From contig NC_044582.1 in NCBI RefSeq assembly GCF_901933205.1, positions 19,195,820 through 19,259,819 of the forward strand: a DNA stretch of 64,000 nucleotides, read 5' to 3'. Within the stretch, counting starts at the first letter, position 1; every line of letters begins with the position of its first letter. The notes below the pieces were generated by a model. The model saw only the letters and a program-made list of their open reading frames with translations. It made no database searches and was not told where the DNA came from. A program made the translations under genes and the position numbers. Origin of the DNA: Camarhynchus parvulus (Eukaryota > Chordata > Aves > Passeriformes > Thraupidae). Below are positions 22,511 to 34,521 of the stretch, piece after piece.

Positions 22511-22850
22511 GGTCCTCGGTGCTCAGGGAGGAAGCGATGCTCAGAGCTTCACTCGCTGCCCAGTGATGCTCTGCCCAGGTGAGCCCCTGGCTCGGGTTGG
22601 GTTTGCAGGTCCCGGGGCGTGGGGTGCTCAGCCGGAACCAGCTCCCGAAATCTCCCTCGGGAGAAGCTGACTCCCGGCTCAGCCCCTGCCATCAGCTCTG
22701 TGCAGGGCTCCCGAGGCCGAGCCTCCCTCTGTAACGGGGCCGCAAACCCTGCTCAGCCCCGGGCTGTAAACCCGGCTAAGCCTCTGCTCTATGGGCTGGG
22801 GCTGACGGGGGTGGGAGCTGGAACCGCCCTGCCCGGGGATGCTGCAATCC

Positions 22851-25800
22851 CATCAGGGCACTGGGGAGCCTTCCAGAAGGGATTGGCAGGTGTTCCTGAG
22901 CAGAGCCTGCCTGGGGAGTGCAGGGCAGGATTATCCCTGTGCTGCTGCTCTGCCCATCACCGGCAGTAAATCCGGGGAAGAGGAGCCCTGAGGAGGAGAC
23001 TCTGCACCACAGAGTGCCTCAGTTTGGCCCCTTTCAGCAAGGGAGCCCCACAGTGACCCTGGAAATGACCCAGTGCAGGCTGAGCCCTGCTGGAAACCAG
23101 AGTGACATGGAGGAGCTCTTGTGTCTAAATGTGCAGATGTGAGCTGGGCTCTCACAGGGCTGCAGGCGTCCATGGCCTTACATCCCCCCTTTTGCTGGGT
23201 CTGACTCTGCCAATGCCCAGCCCCTGGTGGGAGCTCCAGCCTGACCCAGGACCCTCACCTGGATGGCAGTGGGGTGGAACTGATCCGTTTTCCCCGGGTA
23301 AGTGGCTTTGGCAGGAGCAGAGGAGCCTCCAAACCCAGCCCCAGTGCAGCCACTCTCACATCCACCCTAATGCTGCTCCCTGCACTAGGAGTAGGGATTT
23401 GAGCCAAATCGGGAGGGCTCAGATGTGCTTATGCTCTCTATCCCTTCCCTCCTCCCTGTTCCCATCCCTGTAACTGCTGACATTAGTTAAACAGCAGGTA
23501 ATACTTTTTCCACAGACCTGTGGAAATGACACAGGGTTTATAAAGCTCAGGAGGGTTTGCTGGCCTTCCCAGGCTTGCAAAGTCAGCAAAAACCTGCCTC
23601 AGCTGCAGAATGCCACTGCAGGAGGGATGTGTTGTGGCCAGAGGATGGGGCAGGGCTTGGCCTGCTCCTCTGCCTGGTCCTGGCAGTGCCAGGATCTCGT
23701 GTTGGGCAGCAGAGCCCAAGGCAACGTCCCCCAGGCTTTAAGGTTTATGCTCCAGTTCAGTCAATGGGGGATATTTTTGTGTCTTGTCTTAAGAAAAATC
23801 CTTGGCTGGGAATCACTTTTATGTCCCTTTTATTCCCAGTGATAATGTGGCTTTGCATGTCAAGAAATTCCAGCCTTGAGGGATTGTCCCAGGTCCATCC
23901 CCTGCCCTGTTGGGGATGCAGTCTCATCCCACCAGCCCCACAGAGGATTTGGTGTCATGCAGGTGAAACGTGAGGGTAAAATGTGTTGTTATTGAGAGCA
24001 GAGGTGAGGCAGTGCAGGGATTCTCATTATCATTACTCACTCACAAGACGGGAGAAGAACAAAATAATTACCAAACCATCCTGCTGCAAGAATGGAGCTG
24101 GTGCTGGCAACTAATCTGCTTGTAGGCTTTTGTGAAAAATGCAGGATTATCCCCTTCATTTCACCCATTCAGCTCGTTTCTAGCTCGTTTTGCTTTGCTG
24201 TTTCTCTCAAGAATGCCAATTGTGGTTCATGGCTCCATCCCTTCCTGGCTGACACATTGATCCTTCCTCAGGAGGCTCTCTAGTCTGTTCCTCAGCAGCT
24301 CAATATTCTATTTTACCCTCAGTCTAAGGATTTTATTTAAAATAGAGACCTTCTCCTGCACATATTTGAAACCTGTGGCACTGGGCCGTGGTGCAGCCTT
24401 GCCCTGAGCAGCCCAGGGCTGCCCCAGGTGGGCTGGGAAGGTTTGCAGGATGAAGTTTGAATGGAATCAGTATTTCCACACAGTAGTGGTGTATCCTGCT
24501 GCATCTGGACTTTGCCACTGAGTTCCCTTTCTCAGAGGAGGAGGAGAGAAGTGTCCTGTGGGCTCAGAGATGGGGTTGGGGCTGGGGAGGGTGCTTGCCA
24601 CATTTAAGAGGCATTTTTTGTGTCCCCCTGTGCATTGTGCTCTGGGTGTGAAGCCAGCCTTGGCAATCCCTGTGTGTGCCAGGGCATGGCTGGGAATGGC
24701 AATGTGATTTTGGTAAAAACCCACCAGTTTTGGCAAACACTTTGTGATTAGGTTGTCTATCATACAATAAAACCAAAGTGATGTTCAACTGAACATTAAA
24801 AAGTGGAGGCTGTGAAAGGAAGTGTGAGTTAGGGTTTGGATTCTCCATTTTTTTAGTCTTGAGTTGTTTGTTCATGCACTCTTTTTGGGGAATTACACCT
24901 GAATCAAACACGTGCTCTGCTTGTGGGGTTTTTCCCTTTCTCCATTGTTTTCACACAGTGAGAAGTGGGAACTGTGCTGGGTTCTTCCCTTGCTGCTGGT
25001 GCCCCTGGGCTCTCCCTCCCAGAGATGGATTTTCCCTTTGAGGAGGGCAGTCCCTGCCCTTCAAACCATAGTAAGTGGAAATTTGCCTTGGTTGTAGGCA
25101 CCCTCCCAGAACCGGGGAGGAGCTGCTGGTGTGTTCCTTCTGCAGAACCCCAGAGTCCCTCAGGTGCCTCAGCAGCTCCTCTGCTGCTCCTCAAACCCCA
25201 TCAGTTCTGTCATGTGCTGGCAACATCAGAAGAAAACTGAGCGAGGAACCTGCCTTAGAGCCAGAGCCCTTGTGATGTTCCCTCTTTTCCTCCCTCCCCC
25301 AGTGCTTTGGTTTCTGCCTTCTGTGCTTTCCCGACCTTGCACAGCTGCTGGTGCTGCCTGGGGTGGGTGCCTTGCATTGTTATTTCAGCCTGTGCTCCTC
25401 CTCTCCAGCAGCAATTGGCTGGCACGTGGTGCTTTGCTTTCCCTGGCACCCCACTTACATTTCACTTCTCTTATCAGCTGATTTACTGCCTCTAGACAGA
25501 AGATGAATAGTTTGCACTTTGTACTCTTAAATCAAAGCAGAATGGGAAAGACTGCTTTAATCATATTTTATTCCAACCCCACTTATCTGAATCACCTATT
25601 GCTTAGCCCTGTCAGCAGTGATATGTCTGCAATTTCCTATCTTTGCTGTGCCTCAGCACAGCACCAGGGCTTTGCTTATTCATGACTCCAGCATTGTTTA
25701 ATCCCCAAACTGGGAGAGGCTCCGAGCAGCTCCACGCGACCCCATGGCTCAAACAGTGAGACTGAGCTCGCTGGTTTATTTTGCCATTGTTTTATTTTAG

Positions 25801-28219
25801 TATTATTATTTTATAATGCTTTGTTTTGCCATTGAAGCCACATTTGGAACAGTGCCTGTGAGCTGGGCTTAGCTCAGCCTGACATTTCTGTCTGGGCTTC
25901 ACATGAGGTTTATTCCAGGCTTTCCAGGCACAGCTCTGCTGTGCACAGAGCAGGAGCAGCAGTGTAGGGGAGGGAGAGAAGTGCAGTAGGCATTGGCCTA
26001 ATGGGCATTTCACCAGGTAAATGTAACTTGTGGCACCTGGGCTACATGCATGAAGTGCTTTTCATTTCTGGTTTGAGATTCCTTTATCATGAAAGTTAAA
26101 AATTAAAGCAACTTGGTTAAAATATTTTATATATATATATCACATATATTTCATGCACTTTTTTTTTGGTGATGCAGCATTTTGATCCTTAAAAAACCAC
26201 ATTTGGAGTGTCTTTTCAATGGACTTTGAATGTCATGGTTCAAGCTTTGTGGACACAGCTCCCTAGTGCCTGGGTAATGCATGTGGAAACAAGCAATCCA
26301 CGCTTTCCATGGTCAAAAAGAAATCATTAAAAGGATTTGGTGCAGCCTGGCAATGCAAAATGGCTTAAATCTCAAAATAATACAGGGTGAAAAAATGAGA
26401 TTTGAAAATTCAATCACAGATAAGGCTCTCTCTGTTTGTGTGTCCGTGGAGCTTTCCAATGAGTGGGAACTCATCCGGGGGAATGTGCTGCAGGCAGAGG
26501 GGCAGGAGGGGTTTGCTGCTTTCCTCTTGAGCTGGATGGGAGCTGACAGGGTGTGTGAGGAGTTGCTGACCTTTTCAGGGGGCTGCTTTTCCACCTGCAG
26601 CACCTGAAGGTTCCTTCTGGGCCGTGCTGAGCTCTGCTGTTAGCCACAAAGCAATTAAAGATATCCTTCAGTTGATAACTGGGGGTAACTTTTATTTTCC
26701 TTCTTGTCTGCTGCCAGAATCTGGAATGATTTATGTGGCTGGAGCAGAACTGTGTGTGCTGTGAGCAGTTTGCTCAGAATTCCTCTTTGCCTCCACCAGA
26801 GTGGCTGCATAAATGATACTCTGTGGTTTGAACTTGTTTGCTGTTTTATTGGATGGAAATCAAGCAATGGAATAGCTTTGGCCTTCGACTTCCAGAGCTT
26901 TGGCTCAGGACCAGGGTCTGGGTCACCACTTCAGGCTGGGCACAAAGCTCAATTGAACGATGTCTTCTACCAGGCTAAAGCTCAAACCAGAGTCCTGGCT
27001 GAAAAGGCTTCTCCAAGTATCCAGTTCACAGTTTTATTTTTTAAAAAATCATTTAATAGTATTTTTACAGCTTTTCCCACAACCCAGCTAAAAATCCCAT
27101 TTCTGTTTCAGGTTATTATGTACAAATTCCTTTTCATTCCATTTCAAATTCCTTTATGTATGAACTCAGGACATCAACAGGCAACTCCTGTGTCCTTCAT
27201 TCTCCCCATGGAACTGAACTGCTGCTCCTCCCTGGAGGTTTTTCTTGCTGGATTTGTTATTTTGAAGATTGATGTGGCCCCACGTCTAACTTGGGTGTAT
27301 CACTGAGATCTTACCGTGTGTTTAAAATGGGGCTGGTGCTTTTGGGCCGAGCTTTGCTGGGCCTGCTCGGTTGAAAATGAGGAAAATGTGCTCTGCTGGG
27401 GCTTTTCTTTCTCTGGAATATCACCCTGATGGTGCTGCAGCAGCTGTGGCTGAGGTGGAAAACATCCTCCCTGCTCAAGGGCCACAGCTGGGAACTGAGA
27501 GGGGTGGAAATCTGGAACTCGCAGGTGGCCCTGGGAGCTTTTCAGCTCAGGGAAGAAATCTCCCTAATTTGCATCAATTCCAGTCCCTCTGGCTTTCTCC
27601 TTTATCAGGAGAGCAACAGTAGCTGCAGGATCCATGGCTGGTGTGCGCTTGCTGTCTCTGGAAATAACAGAGGACTTATGGAAATCTCAGTCACGAAAGT
27701 GGCAGTTTTGAAGCGAATCCCTTCGGTTCAGTTTCTTGCAGAACACATTTAAAGGACTCTCAGTAATCATTTTCATGCTAAAGCTGAAATTGTCTTGTTA
27801 GATGGTTGCTTTTGAGTGGAGAAATGGATGGACATTGATTTTTTTTTCCCCCCTTTTACACTGATATTCAAGTTTTTTGTGTCAGTCTGATTTGACAGAA
27901 ACTGAGATCTGTCTTTATTATTTTTAGGCTGCTGACAGTTCACTGTTTTTGACAGATAGAAGGATATTTTACATCCTTCTGATAGGGATTACCCTGTTTA
28001 ATGTCCTCTCTTCCCCACATTGCTCTTGAATGCATTACAAAGTTGCCCAGCTGGATGCTGGTTAAGGCATGCAGTTAATACATTTATTTATTAATTATCC
28101 CCCTGTGATTTCTGGGGTCCAGGCACCAGAAATGTGTATTATAAATCTGTATTATCTTCCCCAGCGGAGAACCCCACGGCCCCATCACATCCCCAAGCCA
28201 TCAGTGCTGCCAGGACCTT
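22851..28219. other. unique non-coding DNA, no gene seen
   Basis: Mixed composition. A short TATATA run lies near 26130-26150. Many overlapping open frames occur on both strands at 23.1-25.5 kb without any recognisable domain. AT-rich unique DNA occupies 26.0-27.2 kb. Confidence 0.55.
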
Positions 28220-28300
28220 GGACAGCGGAATTCCTGTCGGGATTCCTGGACAGCGGCATTGCCGTCAGGACCACGGACAGCGGCATTCTGCCGGCGCCTG
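28220..28300. repeat. 27-28 bp tandem triplet (GGACAGCGGMATT-type)
   Basis: Three diverged copies starting GGACAGCGGAATTCCTGTCG, GGACAGCGGCATTGCCGTCA and GGACAGCGGCATTCTGCCGG. CpG-rich and short. Confidence 0.8.
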
Positions 28301-29429
28301 GAGCTGTTTCTGGTTTTTATCAGGAACTGAAGGCAGCCATCCCAGGCCCCAGCACAGATGCATCTCCTGCAGTAAATGTGTCCCAAAGGGGGTGAGAGCT
28401 TTGCTGGAAGGTTTTAATTTTCTCTGCAGGTAAAAGCCATTTCTGTGCTGCTTTGGAATGAAACCAAAAAGAAATCGTGCCTGAATGAGCTTTCTGTGTC
28501 AGAGCACAGCTCTGGCTGACAGAAACCTGAGGGACTGCAGGGATCTGAAGCTACACAGGTTTTTTGGTTTTCTTTAAATTCTTCTTCTTCTTCAGAGTTA
28601 TTGAGATTACCTTGTGAACTTGCTGTCGTGTCTCAGGCTGACCCAGCCCTGTCTCTGTTCCAGTTTTATTCGTGTTCTGTGACTCAGTAGAGGCTGAAGC
28701 AGCCACAGCTGTGCCTGGGTTCGGCAGGGTTGGGGTGTCCCCTGTCCCAGCTGAGGACCAAGCCAGGTGTCCCCACTGCCCAGAGCACGGGCTGGGCACC
28801 AGTTTGTCCATGGGAGTGACTTCTGAGCAGCCTTGATGACTGTGGCTGTCCAGCAGTGGGAAAGTGGCTGGGTTACCCCAGCACGCTCTGAATGAGGATT
28901 TACAGTTAAATGGAGATGAACACTTGGTGTGTTACAGCCCTCAGTGCAGTTCCTTTTTAGCTCAAATATCTTGTCACTGGCCTTGCTGCATCTCCAGTGA
29001 GTTACTCTGTAAAGCTCAGGAGATTTACTGACACTGCTTTTGCCATCTGTATCACTCTCTTCTCACCATTATTAGGGCTCTGTTACCTCTAATATTTAAG
29101 TCTGCCACCGCCTGTCTCCCTCTCTTGCAGGTGAAGTTACTACACACAGTGATTCCTCAGTGCGACTTTGGAGGTACAGGGGAAGTGTAAACGGGATTAA
29201 AACTGCATTGTTGTGATGGTCACTGGAAATTGGGATGTCGATTTTTCATTTACCCCAAAACAAGTAAATCAAAACTTTCAATTGAGTTTTATTCCTGTGA
29301 CAGTTTGATTTCAGTTCTCATTTTGTTTGATATTGACCAGACACTGAAGTATCCATTGAAAACACCAGGCCTTGCAGCCACTCCATGCAGCCAGGTTTAT
29401 GTGTGTATTTAGTTCTGGGAACTTTGGTT
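28301..29429. other. unique non-coding DNA with one splice-bounded 43-bp segment
   Basis: Nothing recognised. At 29131-29173 a segment sits between a good acceptor (CTCCCTCTCTTGCAG) and a donor (GGAG then GTACAG). It could be a small exon of a non-coding RNA, but it does not join in frame to the open segment at 31133-31228. Confidence 0.35.
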
Positions 29430-29655
29430 AGAGAGGTTTGGATACTGGGGATAAATCCTTCCCTGGCAGGGTGGGTAGCCCTGGCACAGGTGCCCAGAGC
29501 AGCTGGGGCTGCCCCTGCATCCCTGGCAGTGCCCAAGGCCAGGCTGGACACTGGGGCTGGAGCACCTGGGACAGTGGGAGGTGTCCCTGCCACGGCAGGG
29601 GTGGCACTGGGTGGGCTTTAGGGTCCCTTCCAACCCAAACCAGTCTGGAATTCCT
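29430..29655 (+). mobile_element. CR1 LINE 3' end
   Basis: Contains GGTTTGGATACTGGGGATAA, CCTTCCCTGGCAGGGTGGGT, CCAAGGCCAGGCTGGACACT, GTCCCTGCCACGGCAGGGGT and CCTTCCAACCCAAACCAGTC, ending near TGGAATTC. Sense orientation. The CATGG of most copies is CACGG here. Confidence 0.92.
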
Positions 29656-31559
29656 AATTTGCTTTTTGTAGGAGCCCTTTAAAGCCCTCAACCCTTGTGT
29701 CCATCCAGTTCCCCCATTCTTCATGGACAAATTTGCCACAGGAAATGGGCAATGTCCTCTTTGACTGAATTTTCCATGCTTTTCCTTGGTGTTTATGCCA
29801 TGGCAGGGAGCCAAGGTGAGTGTGTTTGCAGGGAGCTGTTCCCTTGTCTGATGGTCCAGCTCTGCCTTGTCCGATCCCAGTTACAACCAAATCCTGTCAG
29901 TGTCAGCTCTTCTTTTATGGAAAAGTGCCCAGTGCCCTGTTTCCTTTCCTTTTCTCCTTTTCATTCCTTTTTTTTTCTCCCTTTCTAGACCAGACTGAGA
30001 GGTGTATTTGATCACTAGAAGTTAATTATTAAAGAAGGAAGGGAAGATTCATTCCAGAAGTGGATGGTTCTTAATGCTCCTGGCAAACTGGCAGCGAGTG
30101 AGTTTTCCTCAGTCTCACTGGACCTTTAGTCATGTAAAGCTAAATAACAAGTGAAAGGAAGAATGGAAAGATTACCTCAACTATTTTATTTTCTGAGGTG
30201 ATAACATATCCCTGCCTTGCCATGCACTGAAGGAAGATTTGGGACCCCTTTCTGGGTCTGTGTCCTTCACTAATTTCCAAGCCCTGTTGCCCCTGCTCAT
30301 CAAATTAAAGCCATTTCCACAGGGAATAAAGTAAATTAGTACAATAAAGAGCAGCACTTACCAAGCCCAGGGATCCTGTGCAATAGAACAACGTATTTAA
30401 GTTAGTAAACACAGGTGAAATATCCCTTGAAAGAACAGAGTGATCTATTAGTTCTTTGCTTCTGGAAACTGTGTTTAGTGTAGGGGGAAATAAATAATCT
30501 GAACTGAATGTGCCGCTTACTGTGCCTGTGTTGGGAGTCTTTGATAGGCTTTGGATAAAACTCCCAATTCACTGCACTCCAGATGAATTTTGAGTCTTTC
30601 AGAGCTTTCACTTAAAAGATTCATTAAGAAATATCCATTCCAGGCAGAGCTCCAAGCAGCTGCAATGTTGGCTACCAACCCCTCCAGAAATAGGATTTAA
30701 AGGCCTTTCATGTGTTTGCAAACCAACAGCTCCAGATCTGGGGCCTTTCCTTCCCTCCTCCTCCCATCCCACCTTAGGCATAAAATATCAGATATTTAAC
30801 GCCAAAAATCACTGCTGCATTTTGAATTCTTGCTGCAAACCTCTTTGCTGGGCAGGCAGCCTCAGCAGGGAATGTCCCCAGTTCTGTGCAGTTCATGGGT
30901 GGCACCTGCAGCAAGGTCCAGCCCGGGCTGAATTCCACCCAGGCACTGAACTTATTAATAAACACAATTAGCACCTCGTTAAACACCCATCCTCCTGTTT
31001 ATAGACACCTAGCATGTTTAAATGTTAAGTGGAATTAATTAAAACCTCCAAGTGTTTCTGTCATAGGCAGAGATGTAATAAGTAAATGATGGGATCTGCC
31101 TTCAATACTGTAATTGCCTCGCTTCCTTTCAGGTTTTGGGGAGTGTCCCAAAGGAAAATAGTGTCCAAGCCATGCCAGCTCTGCACAAGAAGTATTTCTA
31201 CCTGCTGATAACACCCATGGAACCTAAGGTACATTATTGGGTATGGGATTTGTTGTTAAGTTATGGAATCTAAGAGATGTTAGTCATGTAGAAATTTTCT
31301 GTGTGTGAAATTCAACTCAGGTTCTGTGTGAGGGTTCAATTGTGTTTTTTGTGGTGTTTTCCAAGGCAGCAGGGGCTGCCCAGAGGATTTCTGTCCCCCA
31401 CCCCTGAGCAGTGTCCCTTTGTCTGTCCCCGTTTGTCACTGTGGGTTTGCCCCTGAGCATCTGGAGAGGAGCTGTTTGGGAAGTGTGATCCCAAAAGCTC
31501 CATCCCGGCCCCAGAATGGTTTAATTCATATTCAACAGCGTGGGGACAGAGCTGATGCT
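29656..31559. other. unique non-coding DNA with one weak candidate exon
   Basis: No gene recognised apart from the candidate at 31133-31228. A pyrimidine-rich run lies at 29940-29988. Confidence 0.5.
31133..31228 (+). other. weak candidate internal exon, 96 bp
   Basis: Preceded by a polypyrimidine tract and AG (CTCGCTTCCTTTCAG) and followed by the donor AAG then GTACAT. Its length is exactly 32 codons, and only the phase-0 frame is open; the other two have stops. The product would read VLGSVPKENS and end KKYFYLLITPMEPK. I do not recognise the protein. A random 96-bp segment is open in a given frame about one time in five, so this is weak on its own. Confidence 0.18.
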
Positions 31560-31992
31560 CACTCTGACAGTTCAGGGGACTGCTGATAAAGTAGTTTTTT
31601 TGAGTTAGGTCTAATCAGCTCATGGAGGTCTATAACACACCCAAGACAGCTCAGCTAGCCTTGGAGCTATAAAAATCAGCAGGATGGCTTCTGGTGCAGT
31701 GTTGGAAACAAAAAGACTTAATAAAAGGCAAAATAACAAACAGAGAAACTGAGCTAAGTGCTAGAGGTTCTTGCTCCTGGTAAAACACCTCCCAAAAGCC
31801 ATTACTTTCTTTGTTCACTTCTTTTTCTGGTAAATTGCCCAGGAAGGACTTTTTGGCTCTTGTCCAATGAGCTATCTTAAGTTTGAGGTGAAGTCCCCAT
31901 GGCCTATGCGGTGGCTTTTGCACCTAATCCAGGAGAGAAACTTCTGGGCTTCTTTCCTTTCTGAGGGGACAAAGGAGAGTTTTGTCACATTC
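31560..31992. mobile_element. probable solo LTR 31565-31987 with near-perfect 5-bp duplication
   Basis: The + strand runs from TGACAGTTCAGGGG (31565) to GGAGAGTTTTGTCA (31987), so both ends carry the inverted terminus TGACA/TGTCA. Flanks are CACTC (31560-31564) and CATTC (31988-31992), a 5-bp duplication with one substitution. A 5-bp duplication would suit an ERVL or class I element. A TATAAAAA (31668) and AATAAA (31720) on + could be LTR signals, but polarity is uncertain. No coding sequence. Confidence 0.55.
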
Positions 31993-34034
31993 CCACAGGC
32001 TGCAGCCTCTGCCAGCTGCCCGTGCCAGCCCGCCCTGCCCTGTGCCAGGCAGCTCTCAGGAGGAGCAGGGGACAGGAAACCTTCTCCCGTTTGTTTTTCC
32101 TGCCTTTTAGACCTCAGAGGGGTTTTGTTCCATTTCTGCCAGCCCCTGACGAGTGTTGTTGCCTCCAGAAGTGCTTTGGAACATCTGTGCCCCGTTCCCT
32201 TCCCTGGTTTAACGTTTTTATTTAACTGGGCTCCTGCAGACACAGCTCCAGGTGCTGGGACAGGAATATTTCCTGTCCTGGGGGGGCACTCAGGGGCTCT
32301 GCTGGAGCCCCTGCCATCCAAGGAGTTTCCCTGTAAGAATCTCGCTTTCCCAGCTTGCAGGTGGTGTGGGGAGCCCCTATTATTTTAAAAATACTGAGTG
32401 GAAAAGGAACTATGTCCTCTTTCCCCCCAAGGGCAAGACTAGCAGATGCTTTTAAAGGCAGGGTAGCTCAGACCTCGAGGTGAGACATGAGCTCTCTTTG
32501 GAACCAAGGCATGCAGTTCATTGTGCAAATGTTGTGCACTTGGGTTACCTGATAAATATTTTCATTTCCTCTTTTCCCCCTTCCGGATTTCGAATGCGCG
32601 TTTTACGATGGCAATTTTTTTACCCTGGAAACAGTCTGTACTAGTGGGATCTGATGGGTTATGCTTTGGGCTTGCTGTGGTAGATGCTTCTATACACACA
32701 GCGTGTGCCAAGGTCAGAATGATAAAGTTCACGTACATTAAAGGTGATGGAATGGAGGATTTCATGTCTTGCCTTTCTGGCTGGCATTGGCATGACACAT
32801 TGTTCTGGGACTGAAATACATTCCTGCCAAAGCTGGGAATGCTTAGAGCCAAATGAGAAGAGATTAGCCATATTTTGGCATTCCTAGGAAGTGCCCCTGC
32901 CCTCTGTGCCTCCTGCCCTGGCAGCAGCTGAGCTGCTCTGCCAGGGAACCCTGCTCCTCTCCCAGGGAATCCTCTCCTGCACCTTCGGAGGTGCAGCTTG
33001 CACTAATTTGCAAGAAATACTTGAACTCTCCTTCTAGGAGCTAATTTTTTTAAGCCAGAAATTGGGAATGTCTGCTCAGGGTTATGGATAAAATTGTTGC
33101 TGATCGATCCCACAGATGTCCCAATGCCTGCACAAGGAGTGGCTGGGTTTGGGGTGATTTATTCTGCTCAATAAAAGCTTTACAAGCAGCTTTAAGGATC
33201 AAGCAGCTTTAAAGATCATGTTAGCTGATAACTGTTGTGTTATTGTGTCAGAATTAGGACATAAAATCATTTAATTGCCCTATTCTGGTGTTCAGCTCCT
33301 CAGGATGTTTTCCCTCTCCACCTCAGGAAATCAGCACATCCCCAGGCAGATTGGAAGGTATAAAATATAAAATATCCCTGTCAGAGGTGAGGGGCCTCGG
33401 GGGTGGGAGTGGGGAAAAGGAAAACCCAAAGTGGAATTTGTTTTTTCTCTTTCTTTGAATTTGTTTTCTTCAAAGCCAATTAATTTATCAGGCAGAACCT
33501 TTGTGGAGACAGGTAATGAAGGATATTCATGGAAAGTGAATTTTAAATTCAAACATGAATATAAATGTAGGAAAGTTGAATAAATGAGGGGTTGGTGTTT
33601 GGTTTTTGTTATTTTGGGTTTTTTTGCTAACTAAGATATACAAACATTGTACTGCAGCTTAATGATGACTGTGCAGCAAAACTGAACCCAGCAGTGAGAT
33701 GGGATAACAAATATTTGCATTTTAACTGCTCATAAACCATGGCTGCCATTTGGTAATGGTAGTTAAATCCACAGACTGCCTACTAAATCATACTTTTAAT
33801 CATTTTTACACGAGGCAGGGAACTCGAGGAGGGAAAAGGATTGCTCATACACTACTGGTAATCAAATTCATTATTATTATTATTTCACTCAAATAAGAAC
33901 TAGTTTTTTCTGTCCCACACAACTTCTGTGGCTGTCCATATTTATTCCAGCTGTCTGTGCTAACAAAAAGAACTGCTTTAATCCAGTGCAAATGGATTTG
34001 GGGCTTATTTGCTACCTTTTTTCAAACTTTACAG
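31993..34034. other. unique non-coding DNA
   Basis: No gene recognised. The segment 32521-32870 is open on both strands for about 95 codons and carries five CpGs within 24 bp (32584-32607) in otherwise AT-rich DNA, discussed as a finding. An ATT run lies near 33869. Confidence 0.5.
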
Positions 34035-34158
34035 ATAGAATCCCACAATTTCAGGCTGGGTTTGGGTTGGAAGGGGCATTAAGGATCGTTCAGTGCCACC
34101 CCTGCCATGGCAGGGACACCTGCCACTGTCCCAAGCCCCATCCAACCTGGCCTTGGAG
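34035..34158 (-). mobile_element. CR1 LINE 3' end fragment
   Basis: Antisense tail with ATAGAATCCCACAATTTCAG, TTTGGGTTGGAAGGGGCATT, CCACCCCTGCCATGGCAGGG and CCCCATCCAACCTGGCCTTG. About 125 bp. Confidence 0.88.
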
Positions 34159-34521
34159 CTGTTGAAATGTGATGGATGCAATTAGACCAAAAAAAAAGAA
34201 GAGCCATCTCTCTTGCTGGTCCTTTAAATGGAGGCTCAAAAGAGGGAATTTGGCTGGTGGAAAAATGATTTCGATTGGAGTTACGCAAGGGGGAATGGAT
34301 TGGTAACAGCTCCAGCAGCTGCTCCTTCCTTGGGCTGGGTTGGTTTCAGGAGCTGCCAGGAAAGGTCCCTGGGGGGCTGCAGGGGTGGAAGGGATGCCCT
34401 TGGTCAGGAGAATTCCAATTTCCCTTTGGCCCTCTGCTCCCAGGGAGAGCCTCCCAGCCCCTCCTGGCAGCTCGGAGGGTTTTGTCTGTCAGGACAGACA
34501 AACAGCCAGGCTCCCTGTCCC

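Larger units (their letters stand above)
20640..22850. other. CpG-dense region containing two GC minisatellites
   Basis: CpG density rises sharply compared with the flanks. Part of it comes from the two minisatellites. The non-repeat part at 21890-22020 is also rich, with GGTCGCCGGAGCGCGG, GGCACCGCGC and CCACACCCGCTCCGGGC (a CACCC-like box). It could be an unassigned promoter CpG island, but I see no first exon to go with it. A CR1 fragment interrupts it at 21524-21790. Confidence 0.5.

Noticed and set aside
26704..27306. 200-codon + open frame
   Set aside because: No domain or family resemblance, no promoter or splice context that adds support; length is not extreme for one frame in 64 kb of six-frame search.
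32460..32490. GTAGCTCAG motif resembling a tRNA A box
   Set aside because: No matching B box or cloverleaf at the right distance.
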